Assembly: GCA_022478985.1 (NCBI GenBank) | Contig: JAKSZP010005645.1 | Coordinates: 1 to 64,000, forward strand | Length of the DNA: 64,000 nt | Origin: Massospora cicadina | Lineage: Eukaryota > Entomophthoromycota > Entomophthoromycetes > Entomophthorales > Entomophthoraceae | Direction of reading: 5' to 3' | Shown: one piece after another, positions 33,623 through 45,500 of the stretch | Numbering within the stretch: position 1 is the stretch's first letter | Layout: the number at the start of each line of letters is the position of its first letter | The notes under the pieces: model-generated | The model's input: the letters and a program-made list of their open reading frames with translations, nothing else | Told to the model about the DNA's origin: nothing | The model's database searches: none | Made by a program: the position numbers and the translations under genes

Positions 33623-34200
33623 TCTTTGGGCCAAAGACCAAATTGTCACCTTCCAGTGCAGAGGTTCATGGGGGGATGCCAGTATATACTACAAACCGCA
33701 TAACTATACCACCAAGATCTCTTTTATAGTGGACATTGGGCTCCAAATTACCATTCTGCTGAGTTGGTTACTGGAAATTCGTTGAGATCCTAATCTGTCC
33801 ATTCAAGAAACTCTTACCTGCCCTGGGGTGCTAAATCTGCCCTACTGGGGGCCTTAACTACTTTTATAGCCAAAATCACTGACCAACCTATGCAGATATC
33901 TTAAAATTACCTGTTGCATATGTTAGGACTCTACCCACCAACTAGGATGAATTCAGCTACTGATGTAGAACTTTGAATGACCTAAGGATTGACAAAAACC
34001 CTACAATAGCCCATATCAAAAATTAAAATATATAAAATCCTCTCCTCTGAGCAGCAGTGACAAGTGGGTACATTGATTAAGAGTACGCTGACATATATTT
34101 TCCACAGGCCAGAAAATTTTGGAATAATGATATATGTGCAGCGTAGGGTGCCTATACGAGATGCCCCTCAGATTCATGCTTAGAACTACCTGAAATAAAA
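33623..34200 (+). pseudogene. G5 retropepsin region
   Basis: Resumes G5 after G3. From 33623 an open stretch reads WAKDQIVTFQCRGSWG and then, at about 33720-33760, FIVDIGLQITILLSW: the protease loop with Asp-Ile-Gly in place of Asp-Thr-Gly (a C to T change). The stops begin within 60 bp after it. The approach to RT (33800-34200) is broken. Confidence 0.72.
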
Positions 34201-35461
34201 TTTAAAAATCCAAGAAAAGAAGAACTGAGGAAGCTCCTGGACGCTGAATTACTTATTATTACAAAGCCCTAGTCTCGCCATTGCTGCTTATACAAAAAAG
34301 TATGATGTACATTGGGTGGTACAGATTACCGCAAGATGGATGCCATTACACGAAAAGACAGGTATCAGCTACCCCAAATTGATGATTCTTTATGTCTCTT
34401 GGCTGGAACAAAATTTTTCTCCACAATGGATCTCACCAGCGAAATATTGGCAGATCAATCTTGCACTGGATGATAGGGAGAACTTCGCCTTTATATTTAG
34501 TGAAAGGTTATTCAAGCCTATTCAAATGACTCAAGGGTTATGTAACGCCCCAGCCACGATTCAATGGGCGATGGACTGCCCATTGGGAGACCTAAAGATG
34601 TCTTATGTATCGGTTTTTTAGGCAACATAACTGTATTCTCCTGCACTTTTGATCAACATCTCGCTTATCTAAAGGAATTGTCTGAACGTCTTTACTATGC
34701 CCATTTAAGTTGAGCCCACCAGATGCCACTTTTTTAAACTGTCATGGAATCCCTTGGGCATAAGGTTACCTGAGAAGGAATCTTATTGATACCTGAGAAA
34801 GTGGCTGTCATTAAAAATGGCTCATATAGTCAGCTTATGCGATATTCAGGTTCTCCTTGAAATGCTCTTTTATTACTGAAAATTTATTCCTCAATTCACC
34901 AAGAAGGCTAAACTGCTGACTTTTTTAATTTATAAAGAGTTTTCATTCTAATAAGAAAACTCAACAACAAGCTTTAACGTACTAAGAAAAGCTCTTGTGT
35001 CTGCTCCTATATTAGTACACCTTGAATTTGATGAAACCGTTTATCCTTTTTACTAATGTTAGCGACGTGGCTGTTGGTAACATCCTGCCTCATCTTGATG
35101 AAATATAAGTTGATTACCCTATAGCATATTTCATTAAGACCTTAACTTGAGCAGAAAGAATTTACAGAATAACTGAACGCAAGTGTCTAGCTGTCCTGTT
35201 GGCTATTAAACACTTTTATCTCTTCTTGTACAGGAAAAATTCAAACATGGTAACAGATCATGTCTACCTATGGTGGCTACAACAGATGAAGGATTCTAAT
35301 TAATGACTGACCACTGGAAGCTTAAACTTCAGAGTTAAACTTTTTCAATTGTCCAACGCCCTGAAATGATAAACCAAAATGACAATGTATTGTCCCAGAA
35401 ACCTGTACTGACGCTTTATGCTTCTATAGAGTATAAAATTTATGAACTTATTGCAAAACCT
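34201..35461 (+). pseudogene. G5 reverse transcriptase and RNase H (broken)
   Basis: RT: 34316-34621 is open for 101 codons and shows MTQGLCNAPATIQWAMD, the FGLxNAPATFQ block. It is followed by the active site at 34615-34626, which reads Phe-Leu-Gly-Asn where the family has Tyr-Leu-Asp-Asp, then ITVFSCTFDQHL. RNase H follows in broken frames: TNVSDVAVGNILPHLDE near 35050-35100, AERIYRITERKCLAVLLAIKHFYLFLY and TDHVYLWWLQQ to about 35290. L2 entered at 35461 within the RNase H to integrase linker. Confidence 0.82.
35445..35461. repeat. Left target-site duplication of LINE L2
   Basis: aacttattgcaaaacct, repeated exactly at 40725-40741. Confidence 0.93.
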
Positions 35462-35751
35462 ACTTTTCTCTCTCGTTGCAATCACTTTTGCAACCCATTC
35501 AATTCAAGTCTGAATCTAGTTTGATAATCTCATAGAGGATATTAGTCTGCGCCCATGTCAGGGAGCAGTTGGGCAAGTAAGGTAAGAGGAGCAGGTGGGA
35601 GGCCCGCGGCCTCAAATGTTTGAAAACGCCCCGGAGAAACTGGCGGAATAGAAATTTTTTTAAAAAACTGGCGGTCACTATTTCCCTAGAAATCCTCACT
35701 TGGCAAGCATGATGCAACCAGTACATCAATACGCCGCACTCCCAGCCACTT

Positions 35752-36960
35752 TTGTTGGTGGAATACGGAGTCCACATGTTTCTGGACATCCAACAAATGG
35801 CTTTATGGGAAAAATTTTATGGGGATGTGCACACTTTTTTCCTGACTGCGGTGTACGTTGCACCTCACTCCATGTCACGTGGTTGGCTGGACTTAGGTTT
35901 CAAAAACAAAGAGACAGCAGATGAGGCCGCTGCGGTGCGCATAATGATCAACCTCCCTGAAGGGCAATGGGTCATTGAAACAAAACGCACTAGATGGACA
36001 AAAACTCAACAAAATTTTCCTCACATTCAACTTTTTGCCTACTATGGTAAAACGTGACATTTTGGAGCAACACCTGAAAGATAGTATTGCTGTCTATGGC
36101 AAAATACAATCTTTCGAAATGCAATGCTTTATGCTGATGCCACACCTGTGCACCAGCAAAGCCATCGCAGTTCTGACCCCAATTGAGGAGATCATGAAGG
36201 ACCTAACCCAGATCCCGCACTCCACTTTTATTAATATCAAAGGGCATACCACCCACCCTTTCCAGGTAACCGTGGACAGCGCGCCCCATCTGCACCCACT
36301 GTGACATGTTCAGCCATAAGGCACATGCATGCCCCACCAAGGAGGGCGTCGCATTCCAAGAGCACCCCTCAGCGGCCATGGCCAGCGGAGAGGCGCACTA
36401 CAAACCAACCATAAGCACCAAAGAGGCTTTCCCATGGGGAGCACAAGGTTGCTACCTACTGGTAAAGCCTATTTCCCCGCAAGAGTAGAAGAAGGCCAAG
36501 CAGGCCCACAAGCCGCAGCCAAGGAAGTGGCCAAAGTACCACTGCTATCCCACACACCCAATGCCAGGAGGATATCGAAACCTTCACAGCAAAAGCAAAG
36601 TGGGAATCCATCACCCAATCAGATTGGAAAGTCCATGTCAATTGGGCCACTCAATCTGAGGATCCAATGGGGGACTTGATCTCACCCAATTATTGCACCT
36701 AAGCTCCAGTTGAAACTGACTTGGGGCCCATCCCAACTGAAAAAAATTTTTTGACCCACTCAATGGTGCACCAAACTCATCCGCACCGCAAAAAATTTGT
36801 CCGATGTTGGGGAAACAAAAGTGAAGGCAAAAGCCAACGCGAACCTTTCTGCTAAAGTTAACAAAACCACCAATAGTGTTGCTGCAAACACCCATGCTGC
36901 CATGAAGGCCTGTGGGGAGCTAGAGGAGGCTAGTGGGCGCGGGTACCCACCCCCTTGCAC
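35752..36960 (+). pseudogene. L2 ORF1: CCHC nucleic-acid-binding protein (frameshifted)
   Basis: Equivalent to L1 ORF1. 35752-36057 holds the folded region: GVHMFLDIQQMALWEKFYGDV and VAPHSMSRGWLDLGFKNKETADEAA, parallel to L1 9946-10180. A frame change leads to 35975-36304 (FEMQCFMLMPHLCTSKAIAV). The zinc knuckle at 36291-36332 reads Cys-Thr-His-Cys-Asp with His and Cys in place (CX2CX4HX4C), with one frame break at 36300. The C-terminal tail to about 36960 is Lys/Ala/Gln/Pro-rich and broken, ending just before the endonuclease. Confidence 0.84.
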
Positions 36961-37880
36961 CTAAGGTGCAATGGGGAAACCTTCACTTTAGGGACGTTGA
37001 ATATCGCTGGACTCAAGACCTCACCATCCCAGGCTAGGAAACTGAGTTTTTACAACAAAATTTACCCATGGATATCCTGGCCATCCAGGAGTCCCACTGT
37101 CCACAAGGTTCCGAGGAGGCTTGGAAAACAATGCTCCTCCCATCCCTATCCTTTTGGTCAGAGCACTGTGGGGTGCTAATTCAGAAAAATAATTTTTTTA
37201 AATTTTTATTGTCAGAAACCTTCCTCAATGGCCGAGTCCTCATTGTCACTTTCTTGTGGGCTGACGTGGTACATGCTATTATCAACATCTATGCCCCAAA
37301 TGATGCACGAGAACATTGGGAATTTTTCTCATTGGTCAAATCCCTTCCACTACACCCAGACCCTTTCGTAGTCAATGACATGAACTGTTGGCTAAACACT
37401 CCAACGGACTGGTAGCCTTCCTCCTCCCACGCCCCCCAGGGCCACGTTGAACTTTGTGTTCTAAAGACCACCCTTGGGTTAATGGAGGCGCTGCTGCAGC
37501 AAGCCCCGCTGCTCGAGAACATGATGCGCCCCCACATCCACAATGGCCAACTAAGGTCCATGTTCCGCATTGACCTTATCCTTATGCCAGCAAAATTTTA
37601 ACCTCACATATCCCACTTTAAAACAACAAAAATGGAATTCTCTGACCATCGACTGGTCTCAATAACCTACCACCTACCTGTCACAGATGCTAAGGCCCCA
37701 CATTGGTGCAAAATCTGCCCCCCCGAGCTTGCATTGCCAGGATTTTCCACATGGGTGGAATCAGCAACTTTGGCAAAAGAGTTTGTTGCACCATTTTGTG
37801 TGGACCCCATTTCCACATGGGCAACTTTCAAAGAAGATACCATCTGCCACTCTCACCACCTCTCCTCCAGATACTCATGA
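36955..37880 (+). pseudogene. L2 ORF2, endonuclease domain (frameshifted)
   Basis: Motifs in order: TLGTLNIAGLKTSPSQARK (36985 onward), then in the next frame MDILAIQESHCPQG (37068 onward), INIYAPNDA, VVNDMNCWLN (position of G-D-F-N; the Asp is kept, the first residue changed), FRIDLILMP and FSDHRLVSI at about 37640. Frames are 36955-37179, 37068-37415 and 37632-37880, with stops between. The catalytic Glu, Asp and His of the visible motifs remain. Confidence 0.86.
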
Positions 37881-38585
37881 GCCACATCAGCTGTCATTTC
37901 GCGCACTCTGGCAGAGTTGGCACACCTGGAGTCCAACATCCCGGCTACAGGATACAGCTCTGCATGGGGCCAGAAGTGGGCGGAAGCAGCCGCCCACCTC
38001 AACGCGCTTGAAAGGCAACACAAACATCAGGTTTGTGTTCAGTACAGAGCCAAATGCATCACAAAAGGCAACAAGTGCACCGCATAACTTTTAAAAAAAA
38101 TTTATACCACACCAGAGCATGGCCTGCACACAGGTGCAATGATCGGATGATTCCATTGCGGATATGCCAGCCAAAGTGGCAATCAAAACACAAAAGTATT
38201 ACTCCAAGTTGTACTGATCTGATCCAATTCAGCTGGCTGAAGTGGTGGAATTTCTCGAATGAGTCCACATCTGCACCATTTTCCAATACAAAGAAATAAT
38301 GAATATGATTACTCCAAACAAATTATGGACAGCCATTCATGGTGCACCAAACTGAAAATGCCCAGGCCCGGATGGCATTCCATATGAATTCTACAAAAAG
38401 TACTTCAAATATATATCCCTGCTACTGCTGGCCTCACTTAACCAGAGCCTTTTGGAAACGCTCCTCCTGCCAGGAGGACAAGAGGCCTTCACCATCACAC
38501 TCTTTAAGAAAGGGATAAGCTAGACTTAGCCAACTGGCACCCCATTTCTATAACTAACACGGATACAAAAATTCTAACAAAAATC
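37881..38585 (+). pseudogene. L2 ORF2, linker to reverse transcriptase (broken)
   Basis: Corresponds to L1 11861-12620. Sequence such as AELAHLESNIPATGYSSAWGQKWAEAAAHLNALERQHKH (in parts) matches L1 MAELDHLEINTLRSGY. The GPDG block lies near 38360 in broken frame, and GDKLDLANWHP at 38510-38545, one base out of phase with the preceding Lys-Lys-Gly. Confidence 0.75.
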
Positions 38586-39884
38586 ATGGCTAAGCATTTA
38601 GGGATGGTAGCATCTGCCATCATCTCCCCAGAACAATTCAGTTTCATACCCGGAAGGTTGATTTGGGACAACGTGCACTCTGCGGCCAACGCGTGCCAGT
38701 CCACAGCCTCTGGGGCACTTGCATTCTTGGACCAACAGAAGGCCTATGATAGAGTAAACTGGGAATACCTCAGGGCCTGCCTCCATCAATTCCGCTTACC
38801 CCCTCGCTTCATCAACTGGGTGATGCTGCTCACGGAATCTGCAACAATGGCAATATGTGGCCCTGGCTTCCTAACGGAAGTAGTCCGCCCTCAAAGGGGC
38901 TTGCAACAAGGGGACCCCCTCAGCCCACTCTTATACAACTTCAGCCTTGACCCACTACTTTGAAACGTGAATGCCCAACTCACCGGGGTCCATGTGCCAG
39001 GCCAAGCCCCAGTCAAGATGATGGCGTTTGCAGATGACTGTGTGGTTGGGGTGTCTAATATTAAAGATGCATGCGCACTTGAAGCTCTCATCCAGGAGTA
39101 TTCCCAGGTAAGTAACGCTGCACTGAACGCCTCCAAAACTGAAATCATCCTCCTTGGGTGGTATCATAACTGCTGGGCCCCTGCAACCAGCGCCCAGCCT
39201 GGCCCATCTGCTCACACACGCGCTCGCCCTCCCAGCTCACCCCACACCGCCCCACTGGTGCTCCCCTTTGTGCCACGCCCTACCATAGGGCCAGTCCACC
39301 ATCTGGGCGTGTGGGTGGAGGCAGGCGGATATGCATCAGCAGTAATGGAGAGTCATATTCTAGACAACGTGACAAAGCGCATCGCCTCCCTCAGAGCCCA
39401 CCCTACTTCCCTTACTGGCAGGGTTGTTTTAGCCAACTCTATGCTCCTCTCCAAAGTCTGGTTTGGAGCCCATGCCATCCCCTTCTCCCCAAGCTTCTTC
39501 AAATCCTTGCATGCCCTGCTGCAAGGATGGCTATGGTCAGGCCGCCCTCCACCAGTACGGTTAGAGGTCATGTTTGGCCCCCATCAGCATGGTGGCATGG
39601 GCCTGCTTAACTTCAGAGCCCATGCGGCCAAGATCTTGGGTATCTGGATTGCGGCCATCACTGCCCCTACACTCCCCTCCCAACACTGGTCCCGCGCGTC
39701 CTGCTCCAACTTCTCCCGAGCCTTGGGACTCAACAATCCATTGAACCCCCACTCCCTGATGAAATACCTGGCTTCACACCCATTGGCCACAGGTCCTCAC
39801 GGTACTAAAACCCACTACAAACGAATCCTCCTCTTCATGCGGATTGCTGAGTGGAGAATTCATATTAGCAGACATACAACCTGA
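38586..39884 (+). pseudogene. L2 ORF2, reverse transcriptase (single in-frame stop)
   Basis: One continuous frame interrupted only by TGA at 38961-38963. Blocks: QFSFIPGRLIWDN, LAFLDQQKAYDRVNWEYL (first catalytic Asp), GLQQGDPLSPLLYNFSLDPLL, stop, VKMMAFADDCVVG with Ala-Asp-Asp (39030-39038), ALNASKTEIILLGW and the thumb region to 39884. All three RT aspartates are intact. It is better preserved than the L1 copy and is the most nearly complete enzyme in the window. Confidence 0.92.
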
Positions 39885-40620
39885 AGGGGCCGCCCCTCAC
39901 CTCAGTTCACACAAGAGGTACAGGGGCTACCCATCCATGAAGGCGTGATCCCCACACGGCCCCATGTCCTATCCAGGGTGGACTACCTGGACATGATGGA
40001 CATCCCTTACTCCATTGAGACCCAAAAAACTATCTGGAGATACGCACACCATCCTCTGTTGCAGCCTCAAATCCGTTCCCATGTGTGGCGCTGCCTAAGG
40101 CGGGTGTACCATACAGCTGAGCGCTCTAACGCTTTACACTCATCTTGCGTCGTGTGTGGCCAGTATGGAACGCTGTTCCACCTCCTGGAGAAGTGTCCTA
40201 CCTCTAAAGTGATATGGCGCGAAGTTCAACGTCTGCTGGGCCAGGATCAAACACATCCCTTCAGTCTGTCAAGAGACATGTTTGCCCTATCAATGGCCTC
40301 CCCCTCCCACCCTCCCTCCGTCCTCTGGTAGTTGCAATCGCCATGTGGACTATCCACACGATTGTCTTGGACGCCATCGCAGGCTCCACCCCCACCCTCC
40401 CAGAAGCAGTCCACAGATTCTGGTCTCACTTGGTGGACCACTTTCAAGCGTGGATGTTTGGATACCACCCACCACGCCACCAACAGCTGGTCTCCTCATG
40501 GTTCCCAGTTTGGTTCATCAAATCAGACCCCTTCCTTCAAACGTGTTCAATTGTGGCTACGGCCCCTTCACACGTTCCCTCCCCCTCCCCATAAGTGGCT
40601 TTCCCGCTTGGCAACAAGAG
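39885..40620 (+). pseudogene. L2 ORF2, C-terminal region with Cys/His motif
   Basis: 39945-40331 is open and includes MDIPYSIETQKTIWRYAHHP, close to L1, and the motif at 40146-40196 (Cys-Val-Val-Cys, then His and Cys; CX2CX7HX4C) followed by Pro and a Trp-Arg-Glu. A frame change near 40214 leads to 40214-40594 (PLVVAIAMWTIHTIVL..FQAWMFGYHPP), parallel to the C-terminus of L1. ORF2 therefore ends around 40594-40620. Confidence 0.85.
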
Positions 40621-40724
40621 ATAGCATCGCTTCTCTGGGGTGCCTTCCCTGTTACTACATTTTGTCTCTTTTGGGTCAAATTTGGAAGTGTCCATCCCAT
40701 GGTCGGCCTTCCCCACAATAAATA

Positions 40725-40741
40725 AACTTATTGCAAAACCT
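40725..40741. repeat. Right target-site duplication of LINE L2
   Basis: aacttattgcaaaacct, identical to 35445-35461. Confidence 0.93.
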
Positions 40742-41921
40742 GAGGAATGGAATTAAGAGCCTCTGGCGGTCTAACAGAAATTGAAGAAAATGGCTGCGCA
40801 GACATGGGTGGAATATTGATTGTTGTATAAAAAGATTGGTACCTCTTGGCTGTTGTATGTCCAACTCTAAGAAAGAATAAAATCTGTTCTGAGGCCCAAA
40901 TAATTTTAGGTCACAGTGCTGTAAAGGAAACCCACCAATGGTTGCAATAGCATTTCTATTAGGATGGGATGATTGATTAAATTTAAGATGTTATTGATTT
41001 TTGCCTCATGTGTGATTTCCAGAAGCCTCCCAATCCGCTGTATTAACTCCAGGTTGCGAGTCCTACTGCCCCAATTGTTACTGTCAGTATTGATTTTATT
41101 AACCCTTGCCTATGGCAATATACGGTCATCAAATTACTATTCTACCAGTTGCTCGCTTTTCAAAATGTCAAGGCCTTTTCTGTTGCCTCGCTCACTTCTA
41201 AAGTGACTGCATCCTTTTTACTTAAACAGTTCTTTACCCACCACGGCAGTCTAAAGGGCTTTCCTATCCAATATGGCACCAACTTCATTTCCAAGTGATC
41301 TCTGATCTTAATTCTCTGATGGTAAAATATAACTTTTCATTTTTTCATACCATCCCATTACCAAAGGAGCTGTGGAGCAAGTAAATGGAACGCTAATTGC
41401 CATCCTTTGCAAGATGTCTCAATCTGACCCTTCATGATGAATTGATTACCTTCCAGTGGCTTTATTAATGTACCACTTTAGTTACCATCAAATTATCCAT
41501 ATGTTTTTGAGCCATTTATTGGCGAAAGCTGATTTGACCCCTCAAGTGCACAGCCCATATTGGTAACCTCCACATCAGAGTTCACCAAACTAGCTATGCA
41601 AAGACTGGCAGATGAATTGCTTAGACTATAAGCTTTAGCTGCTAAGTCCATGGGGACTATATGAAAGCGTGAAGCTGATCAACCAATGCCTGAAACTGGT
41701 TTTCCCGAGTTCCAGTTAGGAGACCTCATCTTGTTCTACCAGTACCAGCCCAGAGGACGGATCCACAAATTGATCTTCTATGGTCAGGCCCTTATTGATT
41801 CATTTATCGTTGAGAACCAGAATATCAATTGCCTTTGTCAAATTGGGCTCCATCATGAATTGAGTTCATGACAGATTTCTCCAAAGTTATATCCCTCCTC
41901 AGTAAGATCTTAAGGGGGCAT
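40742..41921 (+). pseudogene. G5 integrase and C-terminus (broken)
   Basis: Resumes G5 after L2. In broken frames: CDFQKPPNPL (CX2C side of the zinc domain), then VSIDFI near 41085 (first Asp of the core), ASLTSKVTASFLLKQFFTHHGSLKGFPIQYGTNFISK at 41195-41300 (second Asp region; here Gln-Tyr-Gly), TKGAVEQVNGTL at 41360 (Glu). After 41460 only short coding-like pieces remain, including 41686-41871. The purine-rich run aagggggca (41912-41920) precedes the 3' LTR. Confidence 0.8.
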
Positions 41922-42542
41922 TGTCAGGAATAATGAGATTCATGCTGAGGAGGGTGAGATTCTTATGCAAAATAATTCTTTACATGAACCATGGGGTTCC
42001 ACTGCTTTAAAACCTAAAGAAATAAATATAAAAAAGATCTCCTAAATGAGCAATTAAAATCCTGAAACCTAATCTAAATCTGCTGATTCATTGAAAAAAT
42101 GCTGATTCATCTAAACAAAAAGATCTTGCCATTTGAAGATCTCCTGAATCTGCCGCCTTAATCAATAAGGACCACGTATGCCATAAACCGTTGCTGCCCA
42201 CCACAATGATTAGGTAATATCCTTACCTGACTTGATCCTGATTTTTACAAAAGCCTATCCTACTTAATCCTGAACTTCCCTCAAACCTTTTGTTATTTCC
42301 TTTTTTAGTCAATAAAAGCACCTTCAGTTTTGCTTAGTTATTTAGCTGGAGATTTTTTGACTGTTATAAAACAGAGATCCTTGCCTTTTCACATGAACAG
42401 AGATTTGCCTTAACGATGCAAAACACGCTGAGAGATTTCCCTAGGGTTGAAGAGAATCCTAGGAGCTTCTGCTGGAAAGCCTACAACTAATAACTGTATA
42501 GACTTCAAATTAACTGCCCTTTGATTTCAACAAAAATCAAAA
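41922..42542 (+). repeat. G5 3' LTR
   Basis: 621 bp beginning TGTCAGGAATAATGAG. It aligns with 7725-8320. The end is set by the target duplication ccatc at 42543-42547; the final bases (aatcaaaa) are not the usual CA, so the end has mutated. Confidence 0.85.
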
Positions 42543-42547
42543 CCATC

Positions 42548-45500
42548 CATATCAATTATCACTCAAGTAATTATCATAAAGGAGCTCAAACTAATTGGAA
42601 ATTATAGATTACTTGTTTTTAGAGTTAATATCCAAAATTAAATTTTTTGTCCTTGTGTCTATAAATTACACTATCAAATTATTGCTGACTATTTTTAATT
42701 ACCTTAATCAGTATATGAGGATCCTGGTATCTGATCTATTAAATGTCTATTACAGCTTCAAGATTTGCTTAGGATTTGCACAATACTGGTGAGCAGCTTA
42801 CTTCAAAAAAAGTCAAACATGTCTATATATCAAATTAAGCATAAAAAGTGACATCATTTGCATTTTAAATATATTACAATAAGGTGACTAATTCAAATAC
42901 TGCTAGATTTTAATATGTTGTAGTATTTATAAAGATACTCTGCATTGATTGAAATTTGATGATTTATGTTAAGAATTGTATCTTACATGTGCACTAGGAT
43001 TAAATAATTATAAAATAAAACAAAATATATAACTATTACGTTGACTGCTTTAGAACCATCTCAGCATAAAAAGTCAAAAGTTATAGAATGTAATTACAGA
43101 TGCCATCAGCAACTATATAGAGATGTGCATATTTTTATGTTTAAGATAAGCCCTAGAAGGTAGTTTAATTTGCTACCAACCCACCGCTTAGCTTAAAACT
43201 GCATTTATTGCCATTTTGGACCCTTTACCAAAATCATCTAGAACAAAGGAACTGTGATAGTTCTAACAAAGCCAGTGTAGTATATGCTTCTTTAGTAAAG
43301 CTTTAGACCTTCATTATGATTGTCTAGAAGTAATGTTCACTTCTTAAAATCGTTTTGTCCTTAAAAGCAGTTATTTGACTTTTAGAAGAAAGTTTCTAAA
43401 GTTTTAAAAAATATCTGTTAAGTAGAATAAGCCAATATATGTCACTTTTTTATCCCTATAAAACAAAAGCTTTGATAGGGTAAATGAAGTTACCTGTGAG
43501 ATTTTATAAGATTTTCACTAACTTTACATCTAAGAAGGACTCATTGTTTTTATAGAAAAAGGTTGTATATGTCACCACTGAGCCATTATATTGGCACCTA
43601 CTTTAGGCAAAAAATGTGCTATATCATCTTTTTTGACTTATAATTGATTCCAGTAATAAAAAGCTACCATTTGGAAACTAGTAACTAAGGTTGACAATAT
43701 AAATTTTCTAGCAAAAAAATAGTATTTCTTTATATAAATTAAAAACAGCTTAGCAGCAAGTTTAAAAGATGTCAATTATGCTCATAATCACTTTTGTTCT
43801 AAGTTGTAGTGATGTCTTATTCTAAAATGCTTGTAAGTGCATTTAAAAAGCTCAAAGAAGCCTGATAGTATAAGACACTTTAATAAGCGTGCGGAGTAGC
43901 TCAATTTAGATCAACAGAAGTGTAATATCATATGAGCGCTCAAAATCCTTATGCCTATAATACAATGGGATGTCAATGTAAGGATTGCTACTCAATTGGA
44001 TAAAAAAATAAAAAAAGATACATAAAAAATAACTCTTACTAAGATGGCAGATTTGCACTGCATTATCTAGTCTCAAGATCATTGTTGCAACTGCTAATAC
44101 CCTATTATCTTCAACACTGAATCTTCAAATGTCAATATCTTCTTGCTAAGAATTTTTAAATTAGCATTGAAATTGAATTAATGTCAGGAACAATTATCTA
44201 CTCGGTTTGAACTTGAGCCACCTATACAATCGCCATCATGGCGTTAGGTATCCAGTAACAATCTTAATTGTGTATGTTTCACCTGTTTCAACTTGGCCAT
44301 ATCATATAAATAATTTTGAGATCAATTTGAGACATTTTGGACATTACAAACAAGACATTAACACAACATCTCGCCCACTTCTTAGAAGTTCTTAAGGTCA
44401 AGTGAGTTATCTGTGTCAAATTGTTATAATAGCAACATAGTAACTTACCATCATGTTAGCATAAACTATCTGCACCTCACCATTATGGCAGCATAATATT
44501 ATCTTTTTTCATCTTAGAGGGGTCAGCACTTTTAGATCTCTATTTAATAAAGTGAATTATCTTACCATCACAGCGACAGAGAGTATTTTAAGGCTAGCTA
44601 ACTGTCAGTATGGACTTATTGTATGGGTCAACCGTTTTCCAACAACACTTTACTCAACTACAATCAAGAACACATTTAAACCTGAAATTTACCTTAGGTC
44701 TCTTCTTAAAAGAGGTAACATTATAACTACCACCCAAAATAATTTATTTTAACTGTATATATAACATCATAAGTTATTAGAGGGCAATGTTTAGGACTTT
44801 ATGGGTACAAATACATTTGACCAGATACAGACTCTAGTATTTTTAGTAAACTCCAAATAACAAGTTGATATAATACTGTATTCAATTTATAAGGTTTGAA
44901 TTTAATGATAGAAGGATATTAGATCCTAATTTTATCCTGATCCGACCAATTTGAGATTTGAAGAGACTTAATTAAAGTATATTCTAAACATATATATATG
45001 ATATTAAACTAAATGTATAGATTCCTCTGATTGATGCAATGCTGATGACACTCATTCTACCCGTAATCATTTTAATCACTAAAGTTTTGCTATAGACCTA
45101 AGAGCCTTTGAGACAAACACATAATAATAGAATAGTTTTAGATTTAAAAAATAAAATGGGTACTTTAAGATCAGATATAAAATCACAAAGTCTAAGCTAT
45201 AGCAACTACTATAAAGTTTATTAAGCTTTGATATAGCTTTCTTCTTTGTAATTTATTCTTGATAGTAAATTGGTGCTGATAACGCCATAGTAGATTAAAA
45301 AACAAGAATCTTGTACTTCAATTTAGGCTTTATTTCACATAAAGCGAATAACCACCAATTTTAGTCAGCTTATAAGCAGCAAGCTAGTTTTGATCTACTC
45401 ACTTCTATAGATATCTATGAAAGGTTTCATATAACAATAAAACTTAATACTAAGGGACAGTTTTAGAGATTTAGTAATCTGCACAGTATATACTCTCAAA

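Larger units (their letters stand above)
35462..40724 (+). mobile_element. L2: full-length LINE of the same family as L1, inserted in G5 pol
   Basis: 5,263 bp between perfect 17-bp duplications, ending cacaataaataa. Its 5' end (ttctctctcgt, caatcacttt) matches L1, so it is not truncated. It encodes the same ORF1, endonuclease, RT and C-terminal zinc motif. It is visibly more GC-rich than its surroundings, for instance 39180-39300, which suggests it has decayed less than the gypsy elements. ORF2 has few stops in RT, but frame breaks elsewhere. Confidence 0.92.
7725..42542 (+). mobile_element. G5: old Ty3/gypsy LTR retrotransposon, split by four nested insertions
   Basis: Outer element of the nest. 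Its LTRs (7725 to about 8320, and 41922-42542) align along their length, and the flanking pentamer ccatc is found at 7720-7724 and 42543-42547. Order of its own parts on the plus strand: 5' LTR, gag (8321-9662 and 14880-15819, with a zinc knuckle at 15591-15632), an unassigned stretch (23552-24044), protease (about 33623-33790), reverse transcriptase and RNase H (34200-35461), integrase (40742-41500) and 3' LTR. Removing L1, G1, G3 and L2 with their duplicated target bases leaves about 6,994 bp, a usual Ty3/gypsy size, and rejoins domains in the correct order. Domain order protease-RT-RNase H-integrase marks Ty3/gypsy rather than copia. All coding parts carry stops and frameshifts; the element is the oldest recognised here. 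Confidence 0.9.

Noticed and set aside
40332..40721. 129-codon Pro/Ser-rich open stretch at the end of L2
   Set aside because: The frame at 40214-40594 matches the L1 ORF2 C-terminus; this one is an overlapping shadow extending into the 3' untranslated region.
43885..43960. tRNA-like start (gcggagtagctcaattt)
   Set aside because: A B-box-like GGTTCGANTCC is absent and no cloverleaf pairing could be formed.
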